DNA of 64,000 nucleotides from Elgaria multicarinata webbii (lineage: Eukaryota; Chordata; Lepidosauria; Squamata; Anguidae). The DNA lies in NCBI RefSeq assembly GCF_023053635.1, contig NC_086172.1, positions 26,069,501 through 26,133,500 of the forward strand, in the 5' to 3' direction. The notes below the pieces were generated by a model, which saw only the letters and a list, made by a program, of their open reading frames with translations, ran no database searches and was not told where the DNA came from. The position numbers were made by a program, and so were the translations under genes. Each line of letters opens with the position of its first letter. Within the stretch, counting starts at the first letter, position 1. This document shows positions 1-10,330 of this stretch, piece after piece.

Positions 1-914
1 CTGCTGGCTCATTGCTCCCTGAGGAAATTCTGAAAACTCTTTATGGGAACATAAAAGACCTGCTTCTTATGATGTGCTGGTCGTGTGGAAGCTGTTGCAG
101 CACAGCTTCTCCCATCCACAGGATAAACTGAGAAGCCCCAGTCCAGGTGAAAGGAGCTGCAGCGTAGGCTCCTCCCTGTGGGATCAAGCTTTTCATGTTA
201 GCCTACTAGTGCAAGAAGGCTCCATGGTGTAGCAACTCCCACACTGCCAGTGTAACCCAAGAAACAGGCACAGGGCCTGACTGTAGCCCATTTCAAGTAG
301 GAGTGGTGAAGCATTGCTATGTTTGTATTGCTCCTCCCCAGGATCCAGAGGCATGTGCTGGGGCTGGCATCTGTTTTTCCCAACCAGTTACACCTCTCTC
401 ATAATTTACCTTTCAGCATATGGTATAGACAGGAAAGCCTTTGGGCTTACTTAGAGTGGCCTAAGGAATTTAATTTTTTTTTTACTACTATGACTGTTTT
501 TCTTAAATGTTGGTTTGGATTTTTATTCTTAGTATGATTTTAAATTCTTGTGAGCTGCTCTGGGAATTTTACAAAGGGCAAGATAGGATATTTCAATAAA
601 GAGGAACTGAGGAATGGAGTTCCTAGGGCACAGATGTGGAAAGAGAAAAAGATGGTAATTAGTGTAGCATGAGGAGTGGGTGAACGTTGTGGTGGGGGGG
701 GAAGGGTAACACAGGCTGCAAAGACCTTTGGGAGAGGACAACGTGGAAAAGGGAGCTAACAGAGATGTGAGTTCCAGAAAACCATGATGTAAGGAAAGAA
801 AAAAAGAGGGAGGTAGCTTTAAGAGAAAAGAGGCTTTCGGCTTATATAAACTTGGCCCAAGAGTTTGCCCCAAGAGTTCCCTGCAGGGGATCAGGTTTTG
901 CTGCCCAGCAGTAG

Positions 915-1076
915 ATGTTCTCCATTCTTTTAAACTGTGCTTTTAAATGTATGTGTATATTGCATGTTTTTGTGGTTTTCAATTTTTGTATATTGTTTTT
1001 AAGTGTCTCAATATTATGTAAACCGCCCAGAGAGCTTCAGCTATGGGGTGGTATACAAATGCTAATAATAATAATA
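915..1076 (+). repeat. L2 LINE 3' tail
   Basis: It ends with the L2 signature taaaccgcccagagagc, then atggggtggtatacaaatgc and AAT repeats. The same terminus recurs at least a dozen times in the window and is tied to L2 by the copy at 52.8-54.3 kb, which still carries reverse transcriptase. Confidence 0.8.
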
Positions 1077-1097
1077 ATGATGATGATGATGATGATG
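1060..1097. repeat. (AAT)n(GAT)n microsatellite
   Basis: The L2 terminal AAT repeats run directly into GAT repeats. Confidence 0.85.
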
Positions 1098-1279
1098 TGC
1101 TATCAGGTTCAATCACTAAGGCGTTCTACTTATTTGTTGGACATTTTACAGAATAACTAATGTGGAAAGTAAGCTAAATACCCTCTTTATCTAGGCACAT
1201 CTGGAATAGCTATATATCTTTTCAAGAGCAGAACTATAGTAAATTTTTATATGCATTGTCTATTTCCCTTTTCTTTTAG

Positions 1280-1483
1280 GGATCAACAAAAGCGTGTATT
1301 TGATACTGTCAGAGTAGCTAATGTTATGCGTGGCCGTTGTGCTTCGTGTCCTACCCCGCTACCCATTCCGGGGTCAAATCGTTCGAGTGTTGTCATGACA
1401 GCACAGCCTTTTCATTCTGGCTTGCAACATGTGGACGGAAAGGTGCATCAGTCTCGGAAGACCAGCTCAGAGAACATTTCCAA
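1280..1483 (+). CDS. TRAK2: TRAK2 exon (QQKRVFDTVR exon)
   Basis: The acceptor is a T-rich tract ending in ttttag; the first G completes a codon started upstream. The exon encodes DQQKRVFDTVRVANVMRGR, then PIPGSNRSSVVMTAQPF, and ends in ...SSENIS plus AA at an aa|gtagga donor. The residues PIPGSNRSSV.MTA are diagnostic for TRAK2. An upstream exon must exist outside the window or in a place I could not recognise. Confidence 0.93.
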
Positions 1484-4400
1484 GTAGGAAATAAGAGATA
1501 TTATCACTTCAGCTTGTACTGGAGCTTTCATTGTCAGTGTTGGATTCTGCACTTCTAGAAATGTTTGGGGGTGAGGAGGGAGAGTTATTTTTACCCAAAA
1601 CCACACTGAAAAGTACAGATCACTTTTCTTTCTTGTTTCCTATTTAGCATATTTATTTTCTTTGTTTATCTTCTGATCTTGTCAACATCCTCACATGAGG
1701 TGTTGTGTAGAGAGTTTTTTCCACTTGATCCCTTAATGCTGTGTCAGCCATATTTTGGCATAGTTAAACTGTACAGAAATTATACTACAGCATGTGGGTG
1801 AGTCAGTTTGTTGCACAGACTTCCTTGGTTGTGTCTGCTATCCTGTGCTCAAAAAGCCCCATCCGCTGTGGCTGGCAAGCTCCGTTCTCTCTCTCTGAAA
1901 TGCTGCTGCTGTGATGTTCCAGGGAGACTTGGCACCAATACTGGAAGGAGTTTGGTGCAAACTGCTACCACTGGGGCAGCATATCACTTTCTCTGCCCAC
2001 ATTGACAACTAATAAAAAATGTGTTTCTGAACTCAACCCATCAGTTACAAAAGTGAAGCTGACAAACTGCATGTTGCCCACCCTACTGTTTGAGAGAGGT
2101 TGCTTTTTAATGTCATAATAATAGCACATTTAATTTTTTTCATTTCCTGTAGAGAAGCAGAAAAGCTGGGCCATCCTGGTGTCCCTGGGGGAGACGATTT
2201 AGCCACCGCTCTGCACAGGCTTACTCTCCGTCGTCAGAACCAGTTCTTTGAAGAAGAGTGGGAGCGCAGGATGCGTTTGCTGCCTGACCAGAAAGAAGAA
2301 CTCAGTGGTTGTAGTACACCAGTGGAGATATGCCTTTCACTGGGAAGCGGTACAGAACTTACAGACTTCTCTGGGTCTTCCAGCAGCCTGCGTTCTCTCC
2401 TCCCAGAGAAACTGCAAATTGTCAAACCTCTTGAAGGTAGGTGTTGGCTGTTTGCTCCCACTCTCCTTTGATCACAGCTCTTCGCTGTAGGACCTAAGGC
2501 CATGGCTAGACGAGGGGGGAGGAGGGTGATGATCTTGCGCTTTTATGATCACGAGATTGTCGCCCTGCTTTACAAGCGGCGCACAACATCGCGGCCGCCA
2601 TTTTTTTTTTAAAGGAGAAGGAGCGTTCTTCCGAAAACTGGTTTTTTTTTTTTTTTTAAAAAAGAATCTCTCCCACCCCACCCCCAATGGGTACAGAACT
2701 CCGGAGGTTACTCATGAGGAGCCAGGACAACCTGCAACGCCCGCCCACACGTTCTGCGGTCTCGGGATCATCCCAAGACCATGGAAAAAGCGGGATTAAA
2801 GGGTAAGGTGAAATCCCGGGCCAAGGGAGGGATCATCCCTCCCTGCTCCCAGGATCCCCTGTGCGTCATGTGGATGCACAGGGATGATCCCAGGATATAG
2901 GCCTGGTCAAGCCGTGGCCTGAGTTATTCTGAGAATTGAATGTGTGTCCAAATCCCTGAACACCCATTCAGTCAAGGAGAGGGCCTGCCTTCCAGGCTGC
3001 TCCGAGATATAACCGTTTGTTGGGTAGGCCTGCTGATTAAGCATGCTTGTCACCAAGAAACACCACAAGGACTGAGCCCACTTCCATTGCTGACTGCTGC
3101 TCTTCCAAATGGCAGAGAGTAACTATTGCTTTGTGTCTTTGGGTACCTCTTCCTTTTCTAGGGCTTACTTGTAACTGTGGATCATTTTACATTGCTCCCT
3201 CCTCCATCCCCCACTTCCAGTTTAGTGCAAAACAATCCACATGGGAAGCTACAGTCCGGAGAAGCCCTTGAGCTCAGTAAAAATAGAAAAGATTAGTTTT
3301 TGCCTCGTAATGTTTGTGAGAATAAACCGGTAAAGAAATGTTCACCAACTAAGCAGCGGAGCCTGCCACACGACGCAAAAAGCACTGGTTGTGCAGAAAA
3401 ACAACTCTGCAAACCGTTGGTTCTCTCCGTTGGTTATTTTTTTTCAAAATAATCAACCATGGCGTGATTTTTGCCCGACAGATGACACGTTAGTCAACAG
3501 AGGACTTTTTAACTAATGTTTGATTAAAAAGTATTCTGTATATTGTTGGAGAGGTTGTCAGGAAAAAGGCACTTATTTCCATATGTGGTGGACTTGTGAA
3601 GTTATTCAGAGGTTTTGGCAAATGGTTTTCAAAGAGATAAATGATATAATGGGATGGAAGCTAAAGACAGGGCCAAGGACAGCACTCTTACCAATACATG
3701 AAGGGGTTAAATGTGCGCAAAATAGTAAAGAATTAATAAACAATTTATTAACTGCAGCTAGATTAATAATTGCCAGGAATTGGAAGGAACAAAGGGATTA
3801 TCAAATAGAAGAATGGTACAAAGAAGTCTGGGATATAGCTATTAATGACAGACTTACGTGTAGTATTAAAGTTAAGAGAGGATAATTGAAACTAAATGAC
3901 TCTGATGAGGTTTGGAGTCCATTTATTAAATTTGTACTGGAAAAAGGGAAAGGGAGTAAACCGGTGCAGGATACATTACAATTTTGGAAAGGAGAATAAG
4001 GGCCCTGGGGGGTGGGGTGCACGAGATAGTTCTTTATTACTTTATCTAGTTTTTTAAATTTTATTATTGTGGTATATTAAGTTGATGTAACGTGATTATT
4101 GTATGTGTAATAAAATTCAAAAACTATTAAAAACAAACTAACTAATGTTTGATTAAATAGTCCACCATGTCGTCCGAAATGAGCCGTTGTCCAACTTCGG
4201 TTTCTGCTTGAAAGGAATGTATCTTCTCAGCTTTAAAATTAAAACACCCAAGTGTAGGGAAAGTCTTTTTAGATTATTTGCTGTCACCTTTTGAAATCCT
4301 TTCATCATGCATTTCCATCATGTGCAGTAGCTTCAAATCCCTAGCAAGTGATTTTTAAAGTACTTTTAGCTGTCTGCCTAGGATTAAACCCCATCCATTT

Positions 4401-5621
4401 GAAATGTGCTTCTGTTCCTTTTTCACTAGGCTCTCAGACCCTCTTCCACTGGCAGCAGTTGGCTCAGCCTAACCTAGGCACAATTCTTGACCCACGCCCC
4501 GGTGTTGTCACAAAAGGTTTCACACCGCTGACGGAAGATGACGTCTATCACCTTTCTGATTTGGAAGAAGATGAGGTAGTAAGGGATGAAGGCATAATGT
4601 TCCAAGTGCAGCAGTCCCCTCTAGAGGAAAGGAAGCCCACAGTGCCAAAGTCCATGGCAGGAATCTTCCTGCCACCCAGTAAAGTAGCAGCAGTTTCCCT
4701 CACAGGTAAGGATTTGTAACCACTGTGGTTTTAGTTGACTTTTCTGAGCTCTCATATTTCTGCTGGTGCTTTGATAGTACAGAATAACTTTAGCAGTTGA
4801 CTTTTTCTTGTGTGAGAACCAATTATACTTTGTTTATTTATCATATTTCTACCCTGCTCCTCAGCCAAAAAAGGCTCCCGGAGTGGCTTACAATCAATCA
4901 ACAGAGAAGACAGTCCCTGCCCTCAGGCTTACAATCTAAAAAAGACATGATGCACAAGGAAAAGGAAATGGAAAGGAAAGAGGCAGTTTAGTTTAGTTCC
5001 TATACAGGAAGGTATACATTTTAGTTCCTATACAGGAAGATATACTTTTTCAAGGAACATATGGAAACTGTAGCTGCTTTTCTCTTGAAGTTATTTATGA
5101 CATTTCTATACTGCCCAATAGCTGGAGCTCTGTGGGCGGTTCACAAAAACTAATTCAATCAGGTTATGTAGTTAGAGCACATAACCTGATTGAAACTAGG
5201 CTTAAAGCCAGGTTTATTTTCATAGTTCATCAGCAATGAAACGTCTCTCACATATTTATTGGGAAGATGATTTTTCTGTTCATTTTGCAGAAAAGTAACA
5301 GGGAAAGATTAACCAGTCATATATTGAAACTGTGTTGTGCTCCTAGTGGCTAGTACAAGAAGGTTGATGGTGGTGATGGCTTTGCACTGCTGTAAATTTA
5401 ATGGTTCTTGTAGAGATTAGGCTATTGTGTGTCCCTCCATCCAGCCTTTCTCTTCTCCAACATATATTCCTCGCTTTGACCTTAGCTATAGTTAAGGCTT
5501 ATGTTGACAACACACTTAACTGTGGTTAACCCTAACCCGGTTTCTAAGCTGGCGTCAAAACCCTGTTTATAAAACCCTTGCTACAAATGGGTTACTGACC
5601 TAACCATGGCTCAGCGTATTA

Positions 5622-5652
<31 letters not shown>

Positions 5653-7366
5653 TTTATATAGCACCATCAATGTACATGGTGCTGTACAGAGTAAAACAGT
5701 AAATAGCAAGGCCCTGCCGCATAGGCTTACAATCTAATAAAATCATAGTAAAACAATAAGGAGGGGAAGAGAATGCCAACAGGCACAGGGTAGGGTAAGC
5801 AGGCACAGGGTAGGGTAAAACTAACAGTATAAAGTTGAACAGGCCCATTACATTGTCTAGCATTAACTATGGTTAAGATTGATATCAGCAGAATTCTTAA
5901 CCATGGTTGATGGCCAGCAGTGGAATTTACACCAGAAAGGGGTTGCGTGATCTTAAAGCCCACTGCCAATCACTCAGGCATGGTTAATCAACCAGGAAAA
6001 GTATAAAGCATCCCCTAGCTGTCAATCTTCAAGACAGCCCAATCTAAAGTTGGCACTTCTTCTAGAAAAATTACTTTAAAATAATGTATACAATTTTTTA
6101 TTTCATTAGAATATATTTGCATTGGAAGAATTTGTTTTTGCACTTACTAGTATAGGATTTTGAAATTTTTTATTGTGCTAGTCTCTTTATCATCTCCTTT
6201 TCATCAAATGTGTTTTTATTTATATTATAGCTTCCAATCCAGGAAAATGTCTCTCATCAACAAACTCTACATTTACCTTTACTACTTGTAGGATACTCCA
6301 CCCATCTGATATCACACAGGTTACGCCCAGGTAAGAAGGCTAGTGGTATTCTCAGTTATACGTAGTCAAATGTATACTTGCTTCATCAGTTATATTCAAA
6401 CGATTTAGAATTTTTCATCTGATTAGCCAAAACTTTATAGACTTCATTATGATTACATTTGTCATATGCTAAAACTTTTGAAAAAGGATGGGATCAGGGA
6501 AGAAAAAGGGGAATGTAATGCATGTAATATTGCCATGTAAACAAAAAGGCTTTGATGCTGATATAGAACATAGAATTTCTGCCCTGGATTCCTGAAAGCT
6601 TTGTATTTTTTGTTTGTTTCTTCGACAGAAGACATTAATAATGGCATTCACTTTGTGTCTCTTTTGCCTTGCTTTGTTTTCCAGTTCTTCATACGCACCC
6701 GTGTGCTCTGGAAGTTGTAGCAGTACAAGCAGTACGGTTACAAGCTCCCCCACCACGTCATACAGGCTTAGTATTGGAGAATTCCTTACTAACAGAAGAG
6801 ACTCAACTACCACTTTAAGTAGCACAAGAAGCTTAGCTAAGCTTCTGCAAGAACAGGGTATCTCAGCAAAAGTCTACAACAGTCCAGTTTTGGAGACAGC
6901 GCCAATGTTTCAGCCCCCCAAGATACTTGCTGTTCCCTCAACACCACCAAATTCTCCTTTGCATTCCCCTTGTCCTTCCCCTTTGCCTTTTGAGTCGCGA
7001 GCAAATGTATCGGAAAAATTTTTGGCCTCTCGACCAGCTGAAACGTTACTGCAGGAGATGTACGGACATAAATCCTCTAATCCTTGTGATGTAGGACAGC
7101 TGAAGATGAACCTGGTGGAGAGGCTGAAGAAACTGGGTATTGCAAGAGCTGTCAAACATCCTGAAGCGGGGGACAATAAAAATAGTCGAGGAGCAAAAGG
7201 TGGCCTGCAAAGGCAGGACTCGGCTGTGTATGTAAGTGCAGGCAGCAATCTGATCGTTGGACTGAGAAGAAACCAAAGCCTTCCAGTCTTGATTGGAGCA
7301 CTTGGAGGCCCAGTGAGCACATCTTCCTCAAAAATGGGAGTCCTGAAGGAGGATTGGGGAGTTTAG
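1280..7366 (+). CDS. TRAK2: TRAK2, C-terminal part (five last coding exons), trafficking kinesin-binding protein 2
   Basis: TRAK2 is a Milton-family adaptor that links kinesin-1 and dynein to mitochondria and endosomes. Coding exons are 1280-1483, 2153-2436, 4430-4705, 6231-6330 and 6685-7366, each bounded by AG and GT, and all phases match. The joined reading gives about 515 residues. It carries hallmarks I recall from human TRAK2: QQKRVFDTVR, DLATALHRL.LRRQN, PEKLQIVKPLEG, HWQQLAQPNLGTILDPRPGV, NPGKCLS.TNSTFTFTTCRI, YRLSIGE..TNRRDSTTT, SLAKLLQE.GISAKVY, SRPAETLLQEMYG and KMGVLKED. TRAK1 fits less well. The N-terminal HAP1/TRAK coiled coil is not in the window, so the gene continues to the left. 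Stop is TAG at 7364-7366. The end is four residues longer (WGV plus one shift) than the human KED terminus as I remember it. FLACC1 follows on the same strand, as in human. Confidence 0.96.
2153..2436 (+). CDS. TRAK2: TRAK2 exon (Milton domain, DLATALHRL)
   Basis: The acceptor is tttcctgtag; the donor is gaag|gtaggt. It encodes EAEKLGHPGVPGGDDLATAL, then HRLTLRRQNQFFEEEWERR and PEKLQIVKPLE. The segment after LRRQN lacks about five residues (YLSEK-like) that I recall in the human protein. The exon is 284 nt, entering with one nucleotide of a split codon and leaving with one (the G of GGC). Confidence 0.95.
2494..2922. mobile_element. Non-autonomous DNA transposon with inverted ends
   Basis: The left end aaggccatggctagac matches the reverse complement of the right end (gtcaagccgtggcct) with few differences. 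The inside is GC- and CpG-rich at both flanks with a poly(A)/poly(T) middle. There is no coding capacity. It lies in a TRAK2 intron. The superfamily is not assigned. Confidence 0.55.
3529..4139 (+). mobile_element. L1 LINE, 3' end with ORF2 C-terminus, 18-bp target duplication
   Basis: This is the tail of L1 ORF2 (YCWRGCQEKGTYFHMWWTCE, later ARNWKEQRDYQIEEWYKEVW), then a 3' UTR ending in AATAAAATTC and an A-rich tail. The 18 bases aactaatgtttgattaaa stand at 3511-3528 and again at 4140-4157. The ORF2 remnant has about 120 residues in one frame, so the copy is fairly young. It sits in a TRAK2 intron on the gene's strand. Confidence 0.9.
4430..4705 (+). CDS. TRAK2: TRAK2 exon (HWQQLAQPNLGTILDPRPG)
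   Basis: The acceptor is ttttcactag; the donor is cacag|gtaagg. The peptide starts SQTLFHWQQLAQPNLGTILD, passes through an acidic DLEEDEVVRDE stretch and ends FLPPSKVAAVSLT. The exon enters with two nucleotides completing Gly and leaves with one nucleotide. Confidence 0.96.
4840..4990 (-). repeat. CR1/L3-like LINE 3' tail
   Basis: Read on the minus strand it gives agattgtaagcctgagggca, then gccactccgggagcc and tttttggctga. The same family ends at 61430-61628 on the plus strand. Confidence 0.6.
5087..5160 (-). repeat. L2 3' tail
   Basis: The minus strand reads gtgaaccgcccacagagc, then agctattgggcagtatagaa. Confidence 0.7.
5490..5985. mobile_element. MITE of the 'taaccatggttaa' type split by a LINE tail
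   Basis: Palindromic pieces (aactgtggttaaccc, taaccatggctcagc, cttaaccatggttgatgg) flank a minus-strand LINE tail at about 5617-5830. That tail reads on the minus strand: attgtaagcctatgcggcag, gtacagcaccatgtacattg, atggtgctatataaataa. Confidence 0.5.
6231..6330 (+). CDS. TRAK2: TRAK2 exon (NPGKCLSSTNSTFTFTTC)
   Basis: The acceptor is tatattatag; the donor is cccag|gtaaga. The 100-nt exon encodes SNPGKCLSSTNSTFTFTTCR then ILHPSDITQVTP, a block shared by TRAK1 and TRAK2. Confidence 0.96.
6685..7366 (+). CDS. TRAK2: TRAK2 last coding exon with stop
   Basis: The acceptor is gttttccag. The exon opens with a Ser/Thr-rich stretch (SSSYAPVCSGSCSSTSSTVT), then SYRLSIGEFLTNRRDSTTT, SLAKLLQEQGISAKVY, a proline-rich STPPNSPLHSPCPSPLPFE, SRPAETLLQEMYG, QLKMNLVERLKKLGIAR, LRRNQSLPV and KMGVLKEDWGV, then TAG. 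It is a single 227-codon exon as expected for the TRAK C-terminus. Confidence 0.97.
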
Positions 7367-10330
7367 CATGATGGACTTTTAGCTGGCGGAATAGCACAAA
7401 ATGCATAGACTGTATGTAGGTCATGGTTAAAAGAATGTTTAAAAGAGGGTTGTTGCAGGAGACAGGTATATGGCTAAAGACGAGGAGGGGGAGACTTTGC
7501 ATGCAATGTGGAAAAAAAGTAATACATTTTAAGAGAGGAAAGAGCAAACCAAAATTCAGTCTTGAGACCACTGAAATCTCTAACCTTCTGTGATGATCAG
7601 TAGGAGGCCTCACAAACAAATACATTATATTTTCTATCTTTGATATTACATGTTTGGAGCAGTAAATATCTATGTAAGTTTTATCTATGAGTGTGTTTTA
7701 CCAGGTATTTCCTGAAAAATCCTACCACTTAAATTTAATTCTAAGGGGAGGAGTAAACTCTTCATTAAATACTGGTCCAGAACAATGGGTGCAATGCGTT
7801 TTTAGAGGAGAGCTCAGCTTAATTTATAAATTAAAAATACAAATACCAACGGAATATATACTAGCTCTCTAAAAAAAAAAAAGAGTGTCACCAGCTCAGT
7901 GAAGAAAATGCTTAAGATGTATAAATATCCAGGAGTGCAGAATTACATTGGTAGCTCCTATTGCACAAACAAACAAAAAAACCTCAGGCAAATATTAAGA
8001 AGGGCGTAAAATCCATGTGCTTTTTTAGAGTATATATTTATTTGATTTAAGTGGGGAGCATATATTTAGCAGACAAAGAATACTGTGTTTGATATTCTAT
8101 TCTGCATCTGGCTGTGTGTGGGACATTTTCAGAGTATTAATGTCTTTGAGTAATTCCATAGATTTACAACACAGCCCCAGTTGATGTGACTGTGGATTGG
8201 AGCCATAGTTTTGGGGGAAATCTGTTTTATAAAATAAAGAACATAGTCACTTTCTTTCTGATTCTTGCCAAGCTTCCATGCAAAGTTTTCATAGAAGAGA
8301 GATCCAGAAATCTACTGCATGAAGTAACATGCACAACTCCCAATGCTAAATCTGTTTTCAAGCTGCAGTAGACACAAAGACTAGCATTGCTCAGAATGAA
8401 ACTTTTCTTTCCTAAGAAGAGAAATTCTAAATCATAATGTTTCTGAATGAATCAGTTCTGGGATGGCAGACGTTTCTGCTTCGGAAGAATGGGCAGGTAG
8501 AAATTTAGTCTCTCTCTGGATAGCTTTGGATGTGAAATAGAAGCAGAGAGGAAGCACAAGTGACTTGTAACTCCATCCATCCATCCTTTCCATCTGATGA
8601 CTGAAGTAAGAACATCAGATACATGAACTCTATGCACATCTAGAAATTAGCCTATCTCACCCCAGGGTGAGAATACTTGCAAATCATGAAATACTGGCGA
8701 CGAGCTGTGTGATCAAACTGATTTGTGTTTATGGTGGGCTAATGCACATAACTACCTTGCCAACAGCGCACATTCACAACCCATGCAGGGGAAAAGGTCT
8801 GCATGGTTTGAAAATTAAGCACAGGTGGTGGCACGGTGACAACTCTTAGGCACGATGATATGAGTTAGTAAAAAGGCCATTCTGTATATGAGTTCCAGTT
8901 ACTGCAGGATATATCCAAAAGTTCTAAACAGATTAGGTATAAGACACGTGATGGCTTTGTATGTAACTGTGTGACTTAAAACATGGCTTTTCTCCCCAAA
9001 TATTTCAGGCATTTTTGATGGTTTCTGTAAAACTGTAGCTTCTAAAAATGTCAAATAGTTACACAAGTATTTTGTCAACTGATATCTCTCTCAGTATCAT
9101 CCATGAGAGTATAGTAGCTCAGTTGGTTGTGGAAACTAAGCAAAATCCTGTAAATGATTAAAAAAATGTATTTAATATAAATTGCTATATACGGGTTAAT
9201 TCTATTTTAAATTAAAAGTATATTCTAAAATTTTGAAAGTATTTAGAGTACATTTCCTTAATGGTATATTATAGTTTGTGGTCTTTGACAAAATATATAA
9301 AAGGGAATTTTGTTTAATTTGCTCTCCATTAAGCTTGGAGTCCAACAGATTCTGCTGTATTTTTACAGTAGTAGGGAAAAATCAGGTAATGGAAAAATAG
9401 CATTTGCGTATGCTAGCAAGCACCGTCTAGTGGGAAACAAGCACAATGTTTCAGTTAGTTTGGAATTGATATATATCTGATGTATGCAATCTATAAATTC
9501 TTGCTGCGTTCTACCTTTTTACAACAACAACATAATAATAATAATCTAGAATGAATGTGGATTTCTAACCTGATTTCTTGTAACTGTATCTGTTAAGTAT
9601 CTGTACTTGTTATCTGTGGAAGAAGCTGACCTGTAAACCAGACCTCTTTCTGCAGACCATATTCATGTAAAAGTTAATTTTGTATTTTCAGGAAATGCAT
9701 GTTTTAAGACATCTTCTCCCCTTCTACTAAGAGGGTCATCTGAAATCGTCCTGTCCCCCCAAAAATAGAAATATAGCCTGGTCCTTTCCTTGATGCAGGA
9801 GATAGCTGATATTTTTTGTCAGTTGGCAGCCCATAGCAGCAAAAAAATTCTACTTGCATTCCATAGGTATTCAGTTGCATTTTGTACAATGTGCCTAAAA
9901 ACCCTCCTTAAGAAAATCAGCTGGGAGCTAGGGTAATGCCACCTTTGTGCCAAACCCTTTTTAAAGCATGAACCTTGGAACAGAGGGCACCAGAGAATCA
10001 GTACAAGAGATACTGATTATGCAAGTGATATCCCAGATTGCTGCTATTATAGGTGACTTATGTGGCAGGTCTGATTTAATCACCAGTAAAAAAATAAAAT
10101 AAAGTCCAGTAGGATGTCTTGAAGGACATGATTCTCATGAGAAGAAGAAAATAATGCAATTGGCTATCTCTTTACTTGCATATCAACTTATCAAAATGAG
10201 TTCTATACTTGAGCGCTAATTCAGCACAAAGATGTACACATATACACTCTTGTAATATAAATCAATATTTAAAAGTTTTTCATTGTATCCTGAATTCTAT
10301 ACATATTTGATAAATAAACAATTTAATATG
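7367..10330 (+). other. TRAK2: Probable TRAK2 3' UTR, repeat-poor
   Basis: About 3 kb of AT-rich sequence follows the TRAK2 stop. I see no LINE tail, SINE or MITE in it, unlike nearly every other 3-kb block of the window. That fits the long 3' UTR known for mammalian TRAK2. Inner AATAAA hexamers occur (for example 8233-8238 and near 10087) and could give shorter isoforms. The end is inferred, not seen. Confidence 0.55.
10313..10318 (+). promoter_or_regulatory. Candidate poly(A) signal of TRAK2
   Basis: AATAAA is followed within 30 nt by a T/GT-rich stretch (tatgtttcagtctctcc). It lies at the right end of the repeat-poor block, about 2.9 kb after the stop. Confidence 0.4.

Larger units (their letters stand above)
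1..1279. other. TRAK2 intron or upstream DNA, no exon recognised
   Basis: I found no TRAK2 coding exon before 1280. The block holds an L2 3' tail at about 915-1076 and a trinucleotide repeat just after it; the rest has no recognised content. Confidence 0.6.

Noticed and set aside
6910-7320. 136-codon open frame opposite the TRAK2 last exon
   Set aside because: Shadow of the TRAK2 coding sequence on the other strand.
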